A stretch of 7,393 bases of DNA from contig JBBRUG010000307.1 of NCBI GenBank assembly GCA_038247995.1, positions 1 through 7,393 of the forward strand. The letters run 5' to 3'. Positions 1 through 5,136 of the stretch are shown in pieces. The stretch comes from JBBRUG01 sp038247995. Lineage in GTDB: Bacteria > Chloroflexota > Chloroflexia > Chloroflexales > Chloroflexaceae. Made by a program: the position numbers and the translations under genes. Each line of letters begins with the position of its first letter. The first letter of the stretch is position 1. Under the pieces are notes generated by a model. It had not been told where the DNA came from and searched no databases. It saw nothing but the letters and a program-made list of their open reading frames with translations.

Positions 1-62
1 CCTACGTGTCCGCCCGCGCTGTGTAGTGCTGTGGAGTAAGGGCGGACCTACGTGTCCGCCCG
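1..62. repeat. Short direct repeat with hairpin (intergenic repeat element)
   Basis: The 16-mer CCTACGTGTCCGCCCG occurs at 1-16 and again, perfectly, at 47-62. The second copy forms the right side of a perfect hairpin: GGGCGGAC at 40-47 pairs with GTCCGCCC at 54-61 around a 6-base loop. The left copy is probably half of a further unit cut by the window edge. The element lies just beyond the stop of the minus-strand membrane-protein gene (stop at 82-84), so its transcript would run into the hairpin. The bases following it on that strand (TTACTC) are a poor U-tract, so a terminator role is only possible. I read it as a dispersed intergenic palindrome; similar GGGCGGAC-N6-GTCCGCCC elements are familiar to me from Chloroflexota, but this is recall, not a search. 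Confidence 0.6.
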
Positions 63-81
63 AGTCGTGCTGCTCAGTGCT

Positions 82-1185
82 CTAATGAAGAATAGCCGAC
101 CGCCGCTGACGCATACGCGAGCGGATGGTCGGCGGTCGCGGGATTTCACGTCGTGCCTTCACCCGCTGTACAATCCCTGCCAACCCCCGTTTCCGTCCCG
201 ACTGAGCGGGGGCTTTTGTATTCGTCAGCCAGTGATATGCTGCCAGGGCGAGCGGCGCTACCAGCCAGAAATTGAAAAGGCGGAAGATGATTGCGGCGGG
301 AACGGCAGCCGGCCCGACGCCCATGTTGAGCAGCACGGCCACGAGCGCGGCTTCCACAGTGCCGCCGCCGCCGGGAAGCACATTAAAAGTTGAAGTGACA
401 AGGGCCACGCCGAATGCGGCGACTACGACCGGCAAGCCGACACTCACCCCCAAGCCGCGCAGCACAAAGAGCAGCGCCAGACTATGGCCAACCAGGGCGC
501 CGAGTTGGATGAGCACCAGCAGCACAACATTCCCGCGCCGTCCGGCGATCAGCGCCCGGCCGCGGGTTAGATCGTGGGCGACGCGCCCAGCCCAACCTGG
601 CTTGATCCAGCGCCCCAGCAGCGCCTCGATGCGCTGCAACCAACTGCGCAGTGTGGCAACCGGGCGGCTCAGCACGAACAGGGCTGCGCCAAGCATAAAC
701 AGGCCTAACAGCCCAGCCAGCGCACTGATGCCCAGGGCGCCAAAGCCCTGCCAGGCCAGATAGATCAGGCTAAAGGCAAAGACGAGCAGCATTGCCGCAA
801 CGTAACTTAGCGTTTCCAGCGAAGCGACCAGCGCCGCAGCGCCCGGCGCAACGCCGTGACGGCGGAAGGTGTTGGTGAGGAATGCATAGCTGGCAACACC
901 GCCGGCAGGTACCGACTGGCTTATCACAATCGCCGTCAGGGCAGTGCCCCAGAGCCGGAAGATCGACATCTGGTGGCCAAGTGAGCGTAGCGCAACGGCA
1001 AACACCTGCGCACTGAGCAAATAACTCAGCGCAATGGTAGCCATTGCGGCAACGAGCCAGAACGGCTCGGCGGTTTGTAAGGTCGTGAAGGCGGCCCTAA
1101 TCTCGTGGCGGCTCAGGTAGGCCAGTATGCCAATACCCAGGCTGATTAGCGCACTAATGATGTAACTCACACGCCGTCTGCGCAT
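82..1185 (-). CDS. Lysylphosphatidylglycerol synthase TM-domain / UPF0104 family integral membrane protein
   Basis: This is a polytopic inner-membrane protein of 367 residues. It resembles the flippase-like transmembrane domain of MprF (LPG_synthase_TM, UPF0104) but has no attached aminoacyl-transferase domain, so its substrate cannot be named. It may be a lipid or polyprenyl-glycan translocase or an AglD-like protein. It starts MRRRRVSY, and hydrophobic segments lie at about 8-25, 43-64, 78-95, 115-145, 151-172, 221-243, 252-270 and 293-320. Family hallmarks are visible: SVPAGG at 91-96, PGGGGTVEAAL at 271-281, and FRLFNFWL at 301-308 next to the last membrane span. The last ~47 residues are hydrophilic and arginine/lysine-rich, probably a cytoplasmic tail. 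The frame stays open up to 1347, but that start would overlap acyP by 77 bases. The ATG at 1185 directly precedes the basic start and first membrane helix, and a G-rich stretch lies upstream. acyP ends 85 bases upstream on the same strand, so the two are probably co-transcribed. Family call is firm; function is open. Confidence 0.85.
   Translation of the reverse strand: MRRRRVSYIISALISLGIGILAYLSRHEIRAAFTTLQTAEPFWLVAAMATIALSYLLSAQVFAVALRSLGHQMSIFRLWGTALTAIVISQSVPAGGVASYAFLTNTFRRHGVAPGAAALVASLETLSYVAAMLLVFAFSLIYLAWQGFGALGISALAGLLGLFMLGAALFVLSRPVATLRSWLQRIEALLGRWIKPGWAGRVAHDLTRGRALIAGRRGNVVLLVLIQLGALVGHSLALLFVLRGLGVSVGLPVVVAAFGVALVTSTFNVLPGGGGTVEAALVAVLLNMGVGPAAVPAAIIFRLFNFWLVAPLALAAYHWLTNTKAPAQSGRKRGLAGIVQRVKARREIPRPPTIRSRMRQRRSAILH
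184..217 (+). terminator. Terminator-like hairpin inside the 3' end of the minus-strand gene
   Basis: CCCCCG at 184-189 pairs with CGGGGG at 207-212. The stem can be extended inward by three pairs (TTT with GAG, two of them G-U), leaving an 11-base loop. A run of four T follows at 214-217. This is the layout of an intrinsic terminator reading left to right. It lies within the region coding for the basic tail of the minus-strand membrane protein. No plus-strand gene ends just before it in the window, so it may be chance GC pairing or may stop a transcript entering from the left. Confidence 0.25.
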
Positions 1186-1270
1186 CTTCAAACCCCCAGG
1201 ACAACGTAGTATTCTACCGCTCAGACGGCAGCGGCCCGGTATTGGTTGCATGCTTGTGGTAAAGAACAAG

Positions 1271-1549
1271 TTACCAGTTGATACTGAAGGTGCCTTCTTT
1301 GCATGTTGGCCCTTGCCAGACAACTTCAACGCGCTCGACTTCGGCATGGATTGGGCCGCTATAACACCAACTGACTAGCTTTTGCACCGCCGGGCGGGTG
1401 CCCTCGAAGACGGCCTCAACTCGCCCATCGCTCAGGTTGCGCACCCAGCCCATTACCTGGGCGACCCGCGCCTGATCGCGCATATAGGCGCGAAAACTTA
1501 CCCCTTGCACCCGACCGGAGATCAGCACATGGGCGCGAACAAGTTCCAT
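1271..1549 (-). CDS. acyP: Acylphosphatase
   Basis: This is a small cytoplasmic enzyme (92 residues, the usual family length) that hydrolyses the carboxyl-phosphate bond of acyl phosphates such as acetyl phosphate, carbamoyl phosphate or 1,3-bisphosphoglycerate. It has the ferredoxin-like fold. The phosphate-binding loop GRVQGVSFR is at residues 12-20, with Arg20 as the substrate-binding arginine (the usual glycine before FR is Ser18). The second motif, GWVRNLSDGRVEAVFEG at 34-50, carries the catalytic Asn38. The C-terminus ends FSINW, close to the family's F.I.. ending. An AGGAG lies 10 bases before the ATG (minus strand, bases 1560-1564), a slightly long spacing. A promoter candidate is at 1603-1631, giving a leader of about 47 bases. 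It is probably the first gene of a two-gene unit with the UPF0104 membrane protein. The pairing does not reveal a shared pathway; acylphosphatases often sit in unrelated neighbourhoods. Confidence 0.95.
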   Translation of the reverse strand: MELVRAHVLISGRVQGVSFRAYMRDQARVAQVMGWVRNLSDGRVEAVFEGTRPAVQKLVSWCYSGPIHAEVERVEVVWQGPTCKEGTFSINW

Positions 1550-1602
1550 AACGACCGGACTCCTGCTCAGTTGCTCACGAGATTGCGCACCGAACAGCTT
1601 TA

Positions 1603-1631
1603 AGTATAGTCGAGGCAGGTTTAAGCGGCAA
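1603..1631 (-). promoter_or_regulatory. Sigma70-type promoter candidate for acyP
   Basis: On the minus strand, TTGCCG (plus coordinates 1626-1631) and TATACT (1603-1608) are separated by exactly 17 bases. Both hexamers match the vegetative consensus at 4 to 5 of 6 positions. Transcription would begin near 1596, about 47 bases before the acyP ATG. The 239 bases between acyP and the next gene (1550-1788) contain no ORF I would call. Besides this promoter they hold a weak plus-strand TAGAAT box (1722-1727) without a good -35, and the 8-mer ATGTTCAT twice, 40 bases apart (1663 and 1703). Confidence 0.55.
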
Positions 1632-1788
1632 CTAGCAAACTTGTCAGTTACGGCGTACCGACATGTTCATGCCAACAGCCTATTTTTGGCCGTGCCCGGC
1701 AAATGTTCATCCGGTGCATGGTAGAATGGCGCCCGTGCCAGGCCGCAGGCGGTAGGTCGTGCGCCGCCCGTACGTGGAGTTTGTGCCT

Positions 1789-2610
1789 ATGAGTGAACCC
1801 GATTTCCCCGATCTGCCGACGGATCTCCAAGCGCGGCTTACTGCTGCGAGCGTGGTTGATGGGCCGAGTATGTTGGCCGCATTTGCCGCCGATCCGCAGC
1901 TTCAACACGATTACGAACTGTATTTTAGCGCTAATCGGGCGGCGATTCTGGATGCAACAATTGCCCAGATTCTAGCGGCGTTTCCGAGCATTAGCCATAA
2001 ATTGGAACTTGCCGCCCTTTGGGCGTTGGTGCCCTCCGATGCTGAAGAGCGTTTTATTGCCGCTGTGGAGGCGCTGCTGGCGAATGCTGAGGCTGCCGGT
2101 GATGCGAAGCTGGTTGAGAACATTAGCAAGCGGCTAGGCGCTGTAAAGTCGATGCGTGCGGCTCGTCTGGAAGCCGGTGCGCGCCTTGGCGGTTGGCTGG
2201 ATCGGTTGGAAGCCGCCGATGAAGCCGGTTTTGTTGCAGTCTGGAATGAGATCCCGCCGGATCTCGAAGAGACCTTCATCGTTGCTGTAGCCGAACGGGT
2301 GCGCACAGCCGAGGTGCAGGGCGATACGGCGCGTGCCGAGCATCTGGGCGGATTTGTAGCGGCTATGCGCGATGTGTTGGAAGTGACGCGCAGCTTTGCC
2401 GATCAGCCGCCGGTGAACCGTGCGCTTTTACGCTTCCTCCAAGCCGAAGCCGATGCCCAAGCGCAACAGGTATTCTTCCAGTTACGTGAATTGCTTGATA
2501 GCGATGAAGCGCAGCGTCTACTCGAAGAAGAAGTTCGCAGCGATAGCGCTGAGGGCAAGCGACGGATCAGCGCGCGGCGCGAATTGTTGAGCGCATTACG
2601 GGCCGGGTAA
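1789..2610 (+). CDS. Uncharacterised acidic protein with helical-hairpin repeats
   Basis: I do not recognise a named family. The product is 273 residues, acidic, Ala/Leu/Glu-rich, without a signal peptide or membrane segment, and almost certainly all alpha-helical and cytoplasmic. At least two related blocks are visible. Block A (about 76-126) has LVPSDAEERFIAAVEALL, then AEAAGD, then a helix. Block B (about 151-198) has EIPPDLEETFIVAVAERV, then AEVQGD, then a helix. A third, looser copy (about 230-271) reads LLDSDEAQRLLEEEV, SDSAEGK, RRELLSALR. The pattern is short hydrophobic turn, (P/S)D-x-x-E, long helix, small-residue/Gly turn, second helix. Such repeats remind me of the helical linkers that precede CHAT protease domains in Chloroflexota and Cyanobacteria, but no CHAT domain is present here. 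I start it at ATG 1789 because GGAG (1776-1779) lies 9 bases upstream; an in-frame GTG at 1759 would add ten residues. It probably acts by protein-protein interaction; this is inference. Confidence 0.8.
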   Translation: MSEPDFPDLPTDLQARLTAASVVDGPSMLAAFAADPQLQHDYELYFSANRAAILDATIAQILAAFPSISHKLELAALWALVPSDAEERFIAAVEALLANAEAAGDAKLVENISKRLGAVKSMRAARLEAGARLGGWLDRLEAADEAGFVAVWNEIPPDLEETFIVAVAERVRTAEVQGDTARAEHLGGFVAAMRDVLEVTRSFADQPPVNRALLRFLQAEADAQAQQVFFQLRELLDSDEAQRLLEEEVRSDSAEGKRRISARRELLSALRAG

Positions 2611-2706
2611 GGGCGGCCCTGCCGGCCGGCGCGCTACTTTTTGCCCGCAACGGAATTACATTGCAGCCTGCTCGATGGTTCTCCAGCGCTGGTGCGCGAA
2701 TTGGTG

Positions 2707-2736
2707 GCGACAACCGGCTTATGAGTACGGTATACT
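2707..2736 (+). promoter_or_regulatory. Promoter candidate upstream of the SPFH gene (distal)
   Basis: TATACT at 2731-2736 is a good -10 box. An 18-base spacer separates it from GCGACA at 2707-2712, a four-of-six match to TTGACA. The start point would be near 2743, giving a leader of roughly 105 bases before the SPFH gene. The rest of the 239-base gap (2611-2849) shows only a GC-rich palindromic patch (around 2615-2632) and a coding-like stretch discussed in the findings. Confidence 0.35.
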
Positions 2737-2778
2737 GTGTCTAAGCTTCTATGGAAGCGAAAAGAACAGCGCCAGTAT

Positions 2779-2784
2779 TATAAT
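2779..2784 (+). promoter_or_regulatory. Consensus -10 box (TATAAT) upstream of the SPFH gene (proximal)
   Basis: A perfect TATAAT lies in an AT-rich patch (TATTATAATTTG) 65 bases before the SPFH start codon. There is no convincing -35 hexamer 16-18 bases upstream (region 2755-2762 reads AAGCGAAA). It may be a weak promoter, one needing an activator, or a second start in addition to the distal candidate. Confidence 0.4.
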
Positions 2785-2849
2785 TTGTGCCGACAATGGG
2801 GTTCGGCACGGGGGCTGTTAGGTACAGATGGTATACGAGGAGTAACGTT

Positions 2850-3812
2850 ATGGCACAAGGACCGATTCGCCCACCTACTCGTCGGCCCTCGCTGGCAAGC
2901 GCTTCGGCGCCACTGCTGGCGGGTCTGGCCGTTGTCGTCATTCTCGCCGGCGTACTCATTACAAGCTCGGTCACCGCGATCGATGCCGGTACGCGGGGCG
3001 TGTTGAAAACCTTTGGTGAGATTACCGGTATTTTGGATGAAGGGTTGCACTTCCGGGCGCCGTTTATCACGTCGGTAACGATTGTTGAAGTTCGCACGCA
3101 GCGCTACGAGTCGAACTCCACGGCTGCCTCGCGCGACCTACAGACGGTTACTACTCAACTGGTGATCAACTATCGGCCGGAGCAGGATGCTGTTGATACG
3201 CTGATACGCGAAATCGGCGTTGATTATGAGCGCCGCGTGGTTGATCCGGCGATCCAGGAAGCCCTCAAGGCGGTAACGGCGCGCTTCACGGCTGAAGAGT
3301 TGATCACCCGGCGCCCTGAAGTCTCGGCACAGATGGAAGATGTGTTGCGCGAGCGCCTGGCGCCGCGTGGGGTGGTTGTCGAGAGCGTTTCGATTACAGA
3401 CTTCAACTTTAGCCCGGAGTTTGCCCGCGCGATCGAGGCCAAGCAGGTGGCCGAGCAGGATGCATTGCGGGCTAGTCGTGAGCTTGATCGGGCGCGGATC
3501 GAGGCCCAGCAGCAGGTGGCCCGTGCCGAAGCCGAAGCCGAGGCCCGCGTCGCGATCGCCCAGGCTGAAGCTGAGGCGTTGCGCCTGCAGCGTGAAGTCA
3601 TTTCGCCGGAACTGCTTCAGTTGCGCTTCATTGAGCGCTGGGACGGCATTCTACCGCGCTTCATGGGCGGTGAGAGCGGCTTCATTCCATTAATCAATTT
3701 CACCGATGATAACCTCAACTCAGTTGCCGCCCCGGAACCCTCCCCGGCCCCGGCACCGACGGCAGTTGAGGAACCGGCACCGGCACCGGCGCCGGAGCCT
3801 GCCACTCCGTAA
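2850..3812 (+). CDS. SPFH/Band 7 (prohibitin-like) membrane protein
   Basis: The product is a single-pass membrane protein of 320 residues from the SPFH (stomatin/prohibitin/flotillin/HflK-C) superfamily. Members form large ring-like oligomers that organise membrane microdomains or regulate FtsH-type proteases. Residues 1-20 are basic and Pro-rich, and 21-40 form one membrane anchor. The SPFH domain follows (about 41-195), starting VTAIDAGTRGVLKTFGEITGI and including the prohibitin-like VVESVSITDFNFSPEFARAIEAKQVAEQ at 177-204. An Ala/Glu/Arg-rich coiled coil spans 190-250. A Pro/Ala/Glu tail (293-320) is encoded by short GC repeats, including three ACCGGC units at 3773-3790. By the positive-inside rule the bulk should face outward, as in HflK/HflC. 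I start at ATG 2850 because GAGGAG (2837-2842) lies 7 bases upstream; an in-frame ATG at 2787 lacks this. No NfeD, HflK partner or protease gene is adjacent, so the partner is unknown. Two promoter candidates precede it and a strong terminator follows. Confidence 0.92.
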   Translation: MAQGPIRPPTRRPSLASASAPLLAGLAVVVILAGVLITSSVTAIDAGTRGVLKTFGEITGILDEGLHFRAPFITSVTIVEVRTQRYESNSTAASRDLQTVTTQLVINYRPEQDAVDTLIREIGVDYERRVVDPAIQEALKAVTARFTAEELITRRPEVSAQMEDVLRERLAPRGVVVESVSITDFNFSPEFARAIEAKQVAEQDALRASRELDRARIEAQQQVARAEAEAEARVAIAQAEAEALRLQREVISPELLQLRFIERWDGILPRFMGGESGFIPLINFTDDNLNSVAAPEPSPAPAPTAVEEPAPAPAPEPATP

Positions 3813-3830
3813 GCCTGAGTTTGCTACAGC

Positions 3831-3874
3831 AAGGGGCGCACGATTTACCATAGGCAAATCGTGCGCCCCTTTTT
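3831..3874 (+). terminator. Strong intrinsic terminator of the SPFH gene
   Basis: A 16-bp perfect stem is formed by AAGGGGCGCACGATTT (3831-3846) and its exact complement (3856-3871), with a 9-base loop (3847-3855). The T-tract is TTTTT at 3870-3874. It begins 18 bases after the SPFH stop codon. On the minus strand the stem lacks a T-tract, so it should mainly stop plus-strand transcription; the gap transcript approaching from the right would meet its back side. Confidence 0.93.
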
Positions 3875-4133
3875 ACTTGCGCTTTTTCTTCTTGTTATTC
3901 TTGCGAGCCGTGGAGGCGGCTTTCCGCTTCTGCTTAGCTTTACGCGCCTGATCCTGTTTGCGCCGCCCCGACGAGCGCTGCGGCGCTAATTTCGGTTCAC
4001 TAGGCGGTATCCTTAAACAGGGCCGAGCATGCCTGCCCGACCCTGGATTCTGTGTCCTGTGTCCGGCGTCCGGCCTTACTCGTTGTTGGCGATGAAGGCT
4101 GCCGTCTCGGCGAGGCGCGAGGTGTAACCCCAC
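3873..4133 (-). CDS. Doubtful small, very basic reading frame
   Basis: This is an 86-codon frame whose last ~40 residues are strikingly rich in Lys/Arg, ending RKNNKKKKRK. The only conventional start codon I find is a GTG at 4133, inside the 3' end of gap in another frame (58-base overlap), with no visible ribosome binding site. Its first half is simply an alternative reading of the gap C-terminal codons and the gap terminator hairpin (4018-4045). The end abuts the SPFH terminator T-tract. A real basic peptide (nucleic-acid- or ribosome-binding) cannot be excluded, because the Lys/Arg run stays open through A/G-rich codons, but I think it more likely that this is non-coding or the 3' remnant of a lost gene. 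No family is recognised. Confidence 0.2.
   Translation of the reverse strand: MGLHLAPRRDGSLHRQQRVRPDAGHRTQNPGSGRHARPCLRIPPSEPKLAPQRSSGRRKQDQARKAKQKRKAASTARKNNKKKKRK
4015..4045 (-). terminator. Probable terminator of the ldhA-gap unit
   Basis: On the minus strand CAGGGTCGGGC and GCTCGGCCCTG form an 11-bp stem with two G-U pairs around the 6-base loop AGGCAT (plus coordinates 4018-4045). It is followed by only three T. It begins about 30 bases after the gap stop codon. The short T-tract makes it a moderate candidate. Just before it, bases 4052-4066 hold a small tandem repeat (GGACACA twice on the minus strand). Confidence 0.55.
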
Positions 4134-5077
4134 TCGTTGTCGTACCAGGCGGCAACCGAGAGCAGGTCGCCCTGGAGCATGGTCAGCGGCAGATCAACAA
4201 TGCTGGAATGTGGGTCGCCGACGATGCGCGAGGAGGCCCATTCGCCTTCCAGCACGCCCATCACGCCCTTGAGCGGGGCGGTGGCGGCGGCGGCGCGGAA
4301 GGCCTCGTTGACGGATTCCACGCTTACCGGCTTCTCAGTCAGTACATTCAGTTCAACGATCGAGCCGGTGCGTACGGGCACGCGATACGCTTTACCCGTA
4401 ATGTTCAGCCCGCTCCAGATAAAGCCGAGCGACTTGGCAGCGCCCGATGAGCCAGGGATCACATTTTCGGCGGCGGCCCAACTGTCGCGGCGATCCTTCA
4501 TCGGCTGGTCGGTGAGCGACTGCGTATTGGTATAGGCGTGGACAGTCGAGAAGAGACCGAACTTGATCCCGTAGTTCTCCAGCAGCACCTTCACTACCGG
4601 CGCCAATGCGTTAGTGGTACACGAGGCCATGCTGATCACCTTGTGGCGTTCGGGATCAAAGCTGTCCATATTGATCCCCGGCAGCAGAAAGGCATCGCAG
4701 TCCTCTTTGCTCTTGCTCGGCGCACTCACGAGTACCCGCTTGGCGCCCTTGTCGAGGTGGGCCTGCGCGCCGGCGCGCGTCGTCGCCCGACCCGTGCAGT
4801 CCACAACCAGATCGACGCCCAGATCGCCCCAGTTCGGCAGTTCCTTCAGCGTATCGAAGTAGCGTACCTCGCGCCCGCCGATTGTCCAGGCCCCGTCGCT
4901 AACGACAATATCCTCTTTCCAGCGCCCGTAGTTGCTGTCAACCTCAAAGAGCGCCGCAAGCGTGTCCAGATCTTTGATATCCGAGACCGAGAACGGCGTG
5001 AAGAGGTTTTGCGCCAAGCCGATCCGCATGAGTGAGCGTCCGATCCGTCCGAAACCGTGGATGGCGATGCTGCCCAT
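4076..5077 (-). CDS. gap: Glyceraldehyde-3-phosphate dehydrogenase, type I (divergent)
   Basis: The enzyme catalyses the phosphorylating oxidation of glyceraldehyde 3-phosphate to 1,3-bisphosphoglycerate with reduction of NAD(P), in glycolysis/gluconeogenesis. The product has 333 residues, normal for the family. It has the Rossmann motif GFGRIGR (8-14), ribose-binding Asp33 in VSD, the catalytic ASCTTNALAP with Cys153, and general-base His180 in STVHAYT. Arg232 in YRVPVRT and the C-terminal YDNEWGYTSRL are also present. Asp33 and the retained Pro of the S-loop suggest NAD preference. Several usually fixed positions differ: INGFGRIGR is IHGFGRIGR, VND is VSD, the S-loop reads KDRRDSWAAA rather than KDLRRARAAA, and TTTGAAK is GSSGAAK. 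It may therefore be a paralogue rather than the main glycolytic copy. Two in-frame ATGs exist. AAGGAG (5086-5091) lies only 2 bases before the ATG at 5083 but 8 bases before the one at 5077, so I choose 5077. It lies 59 bases downstream of ldhA on the same strand, with a strong hairpin between. Confidence 0.95.
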   Translation of the reverse strand: MGSIAIHGFGRIGRSLMRIGLAQNLFTPFSVSDIKDLDTLAALFEVDSNYGRWKEDIVVSDGAWTIGGREVRYFDTLKELPNWGDLGVDLVVDCTGRATTRAGAQAHLDKGAKRVLVSAPSKSKEDCDAFLLPGINMDSFDPERHKVISMASCTTNALAPVVKVLLENYGIKFGLFSTVHAYTNTQSLTDQPMKDRRDSWAAAENVIPGSSGAAKSLGFIWSGLNITGKAYRVPVRTGSIVELNVLTEKPVSVESVNEAFRAAAATAPLKGVMGVLEGEWASSRIVGDPHSSIVDLPLTMLQGDLLSVAAWYDNEWGYTSRLAETAAFIANNE

Positions 5078-5085
5078 GGGCATAA

Positions 5086-5091
5086 CTCCTT
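5086..5091 (-). promoter_or_regulatory. gap ribosome binding site (decides the start codon)
   Basis: AAGGAG on the minus strand is 2 bases from the ATG at 5083 and 8 bases from the ATG at 5077. Only the second has a workable spacing, so translation most likely starts with MGSIAIHG. The foot of the hairpin at 5097-5129 is five bases upstream of this site. Confidence 0.75.
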
Positions 5092-5096
5092 TGTTG

Positions 5097-5129
5097 GGCT
5101 AATCCATTCGCGCAGCGAATGGGTTAGCC
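5097..5129. repeat. Strong hairpin between ldhA and gap
   Basis: GGCTAATCCATTCGC (5097-5111) and GCGAATGGGTTAGCC (5115-5129) form a 15-bp stem with a single T-G pair and a three-base loop. It sits between the ldhA stop (5137-5139) and the gap ribosome binding site. On the minus strand it is followed by CAACAAAGGAG rather than a T-tract, so it is not a standard terminator. It could stabilise or mark processing of the ldhA-gap mRNA, attenuate readthrough, or be a REP-like intergenic palindrome. Confidence 0.75.
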
Positions 5130-5136
5130 GAATAGA

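Noticed and set aside
1186..1347. N-terminal extension of the UPF0104 protein up to 1347
   Set aside because: It would overlap acyP by 77 bases in another frame, adds a non-conserved-looking 54 residues, and the ATG at 1185 fits the basic start plus first membrane helix.
2611..2645. GC-rich palindromic patch plus TTTTT after the helical-repeat gene as a terminator
   Set aside because: The best stem I can draw is only 5 bp (CGGCC/GGCCG), and the T-run starts too far from it. A weak terminator is possible but not supportable.
2787..2849. Earlier SPFH start at 2787
   Set aside because: It lies just past the TATAAT box with no ribosome binding site, while ATG 2850 has GAGGAG at 7 bases.
1271..5077. 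A functional link between acylphosphatase and GAPDH via 1,3-bisphosphoglycerate
   Set aside because: The genes are about 2.5 kb apart with plus-strand genes between them, so nothing in the layout supports a joint pathway.
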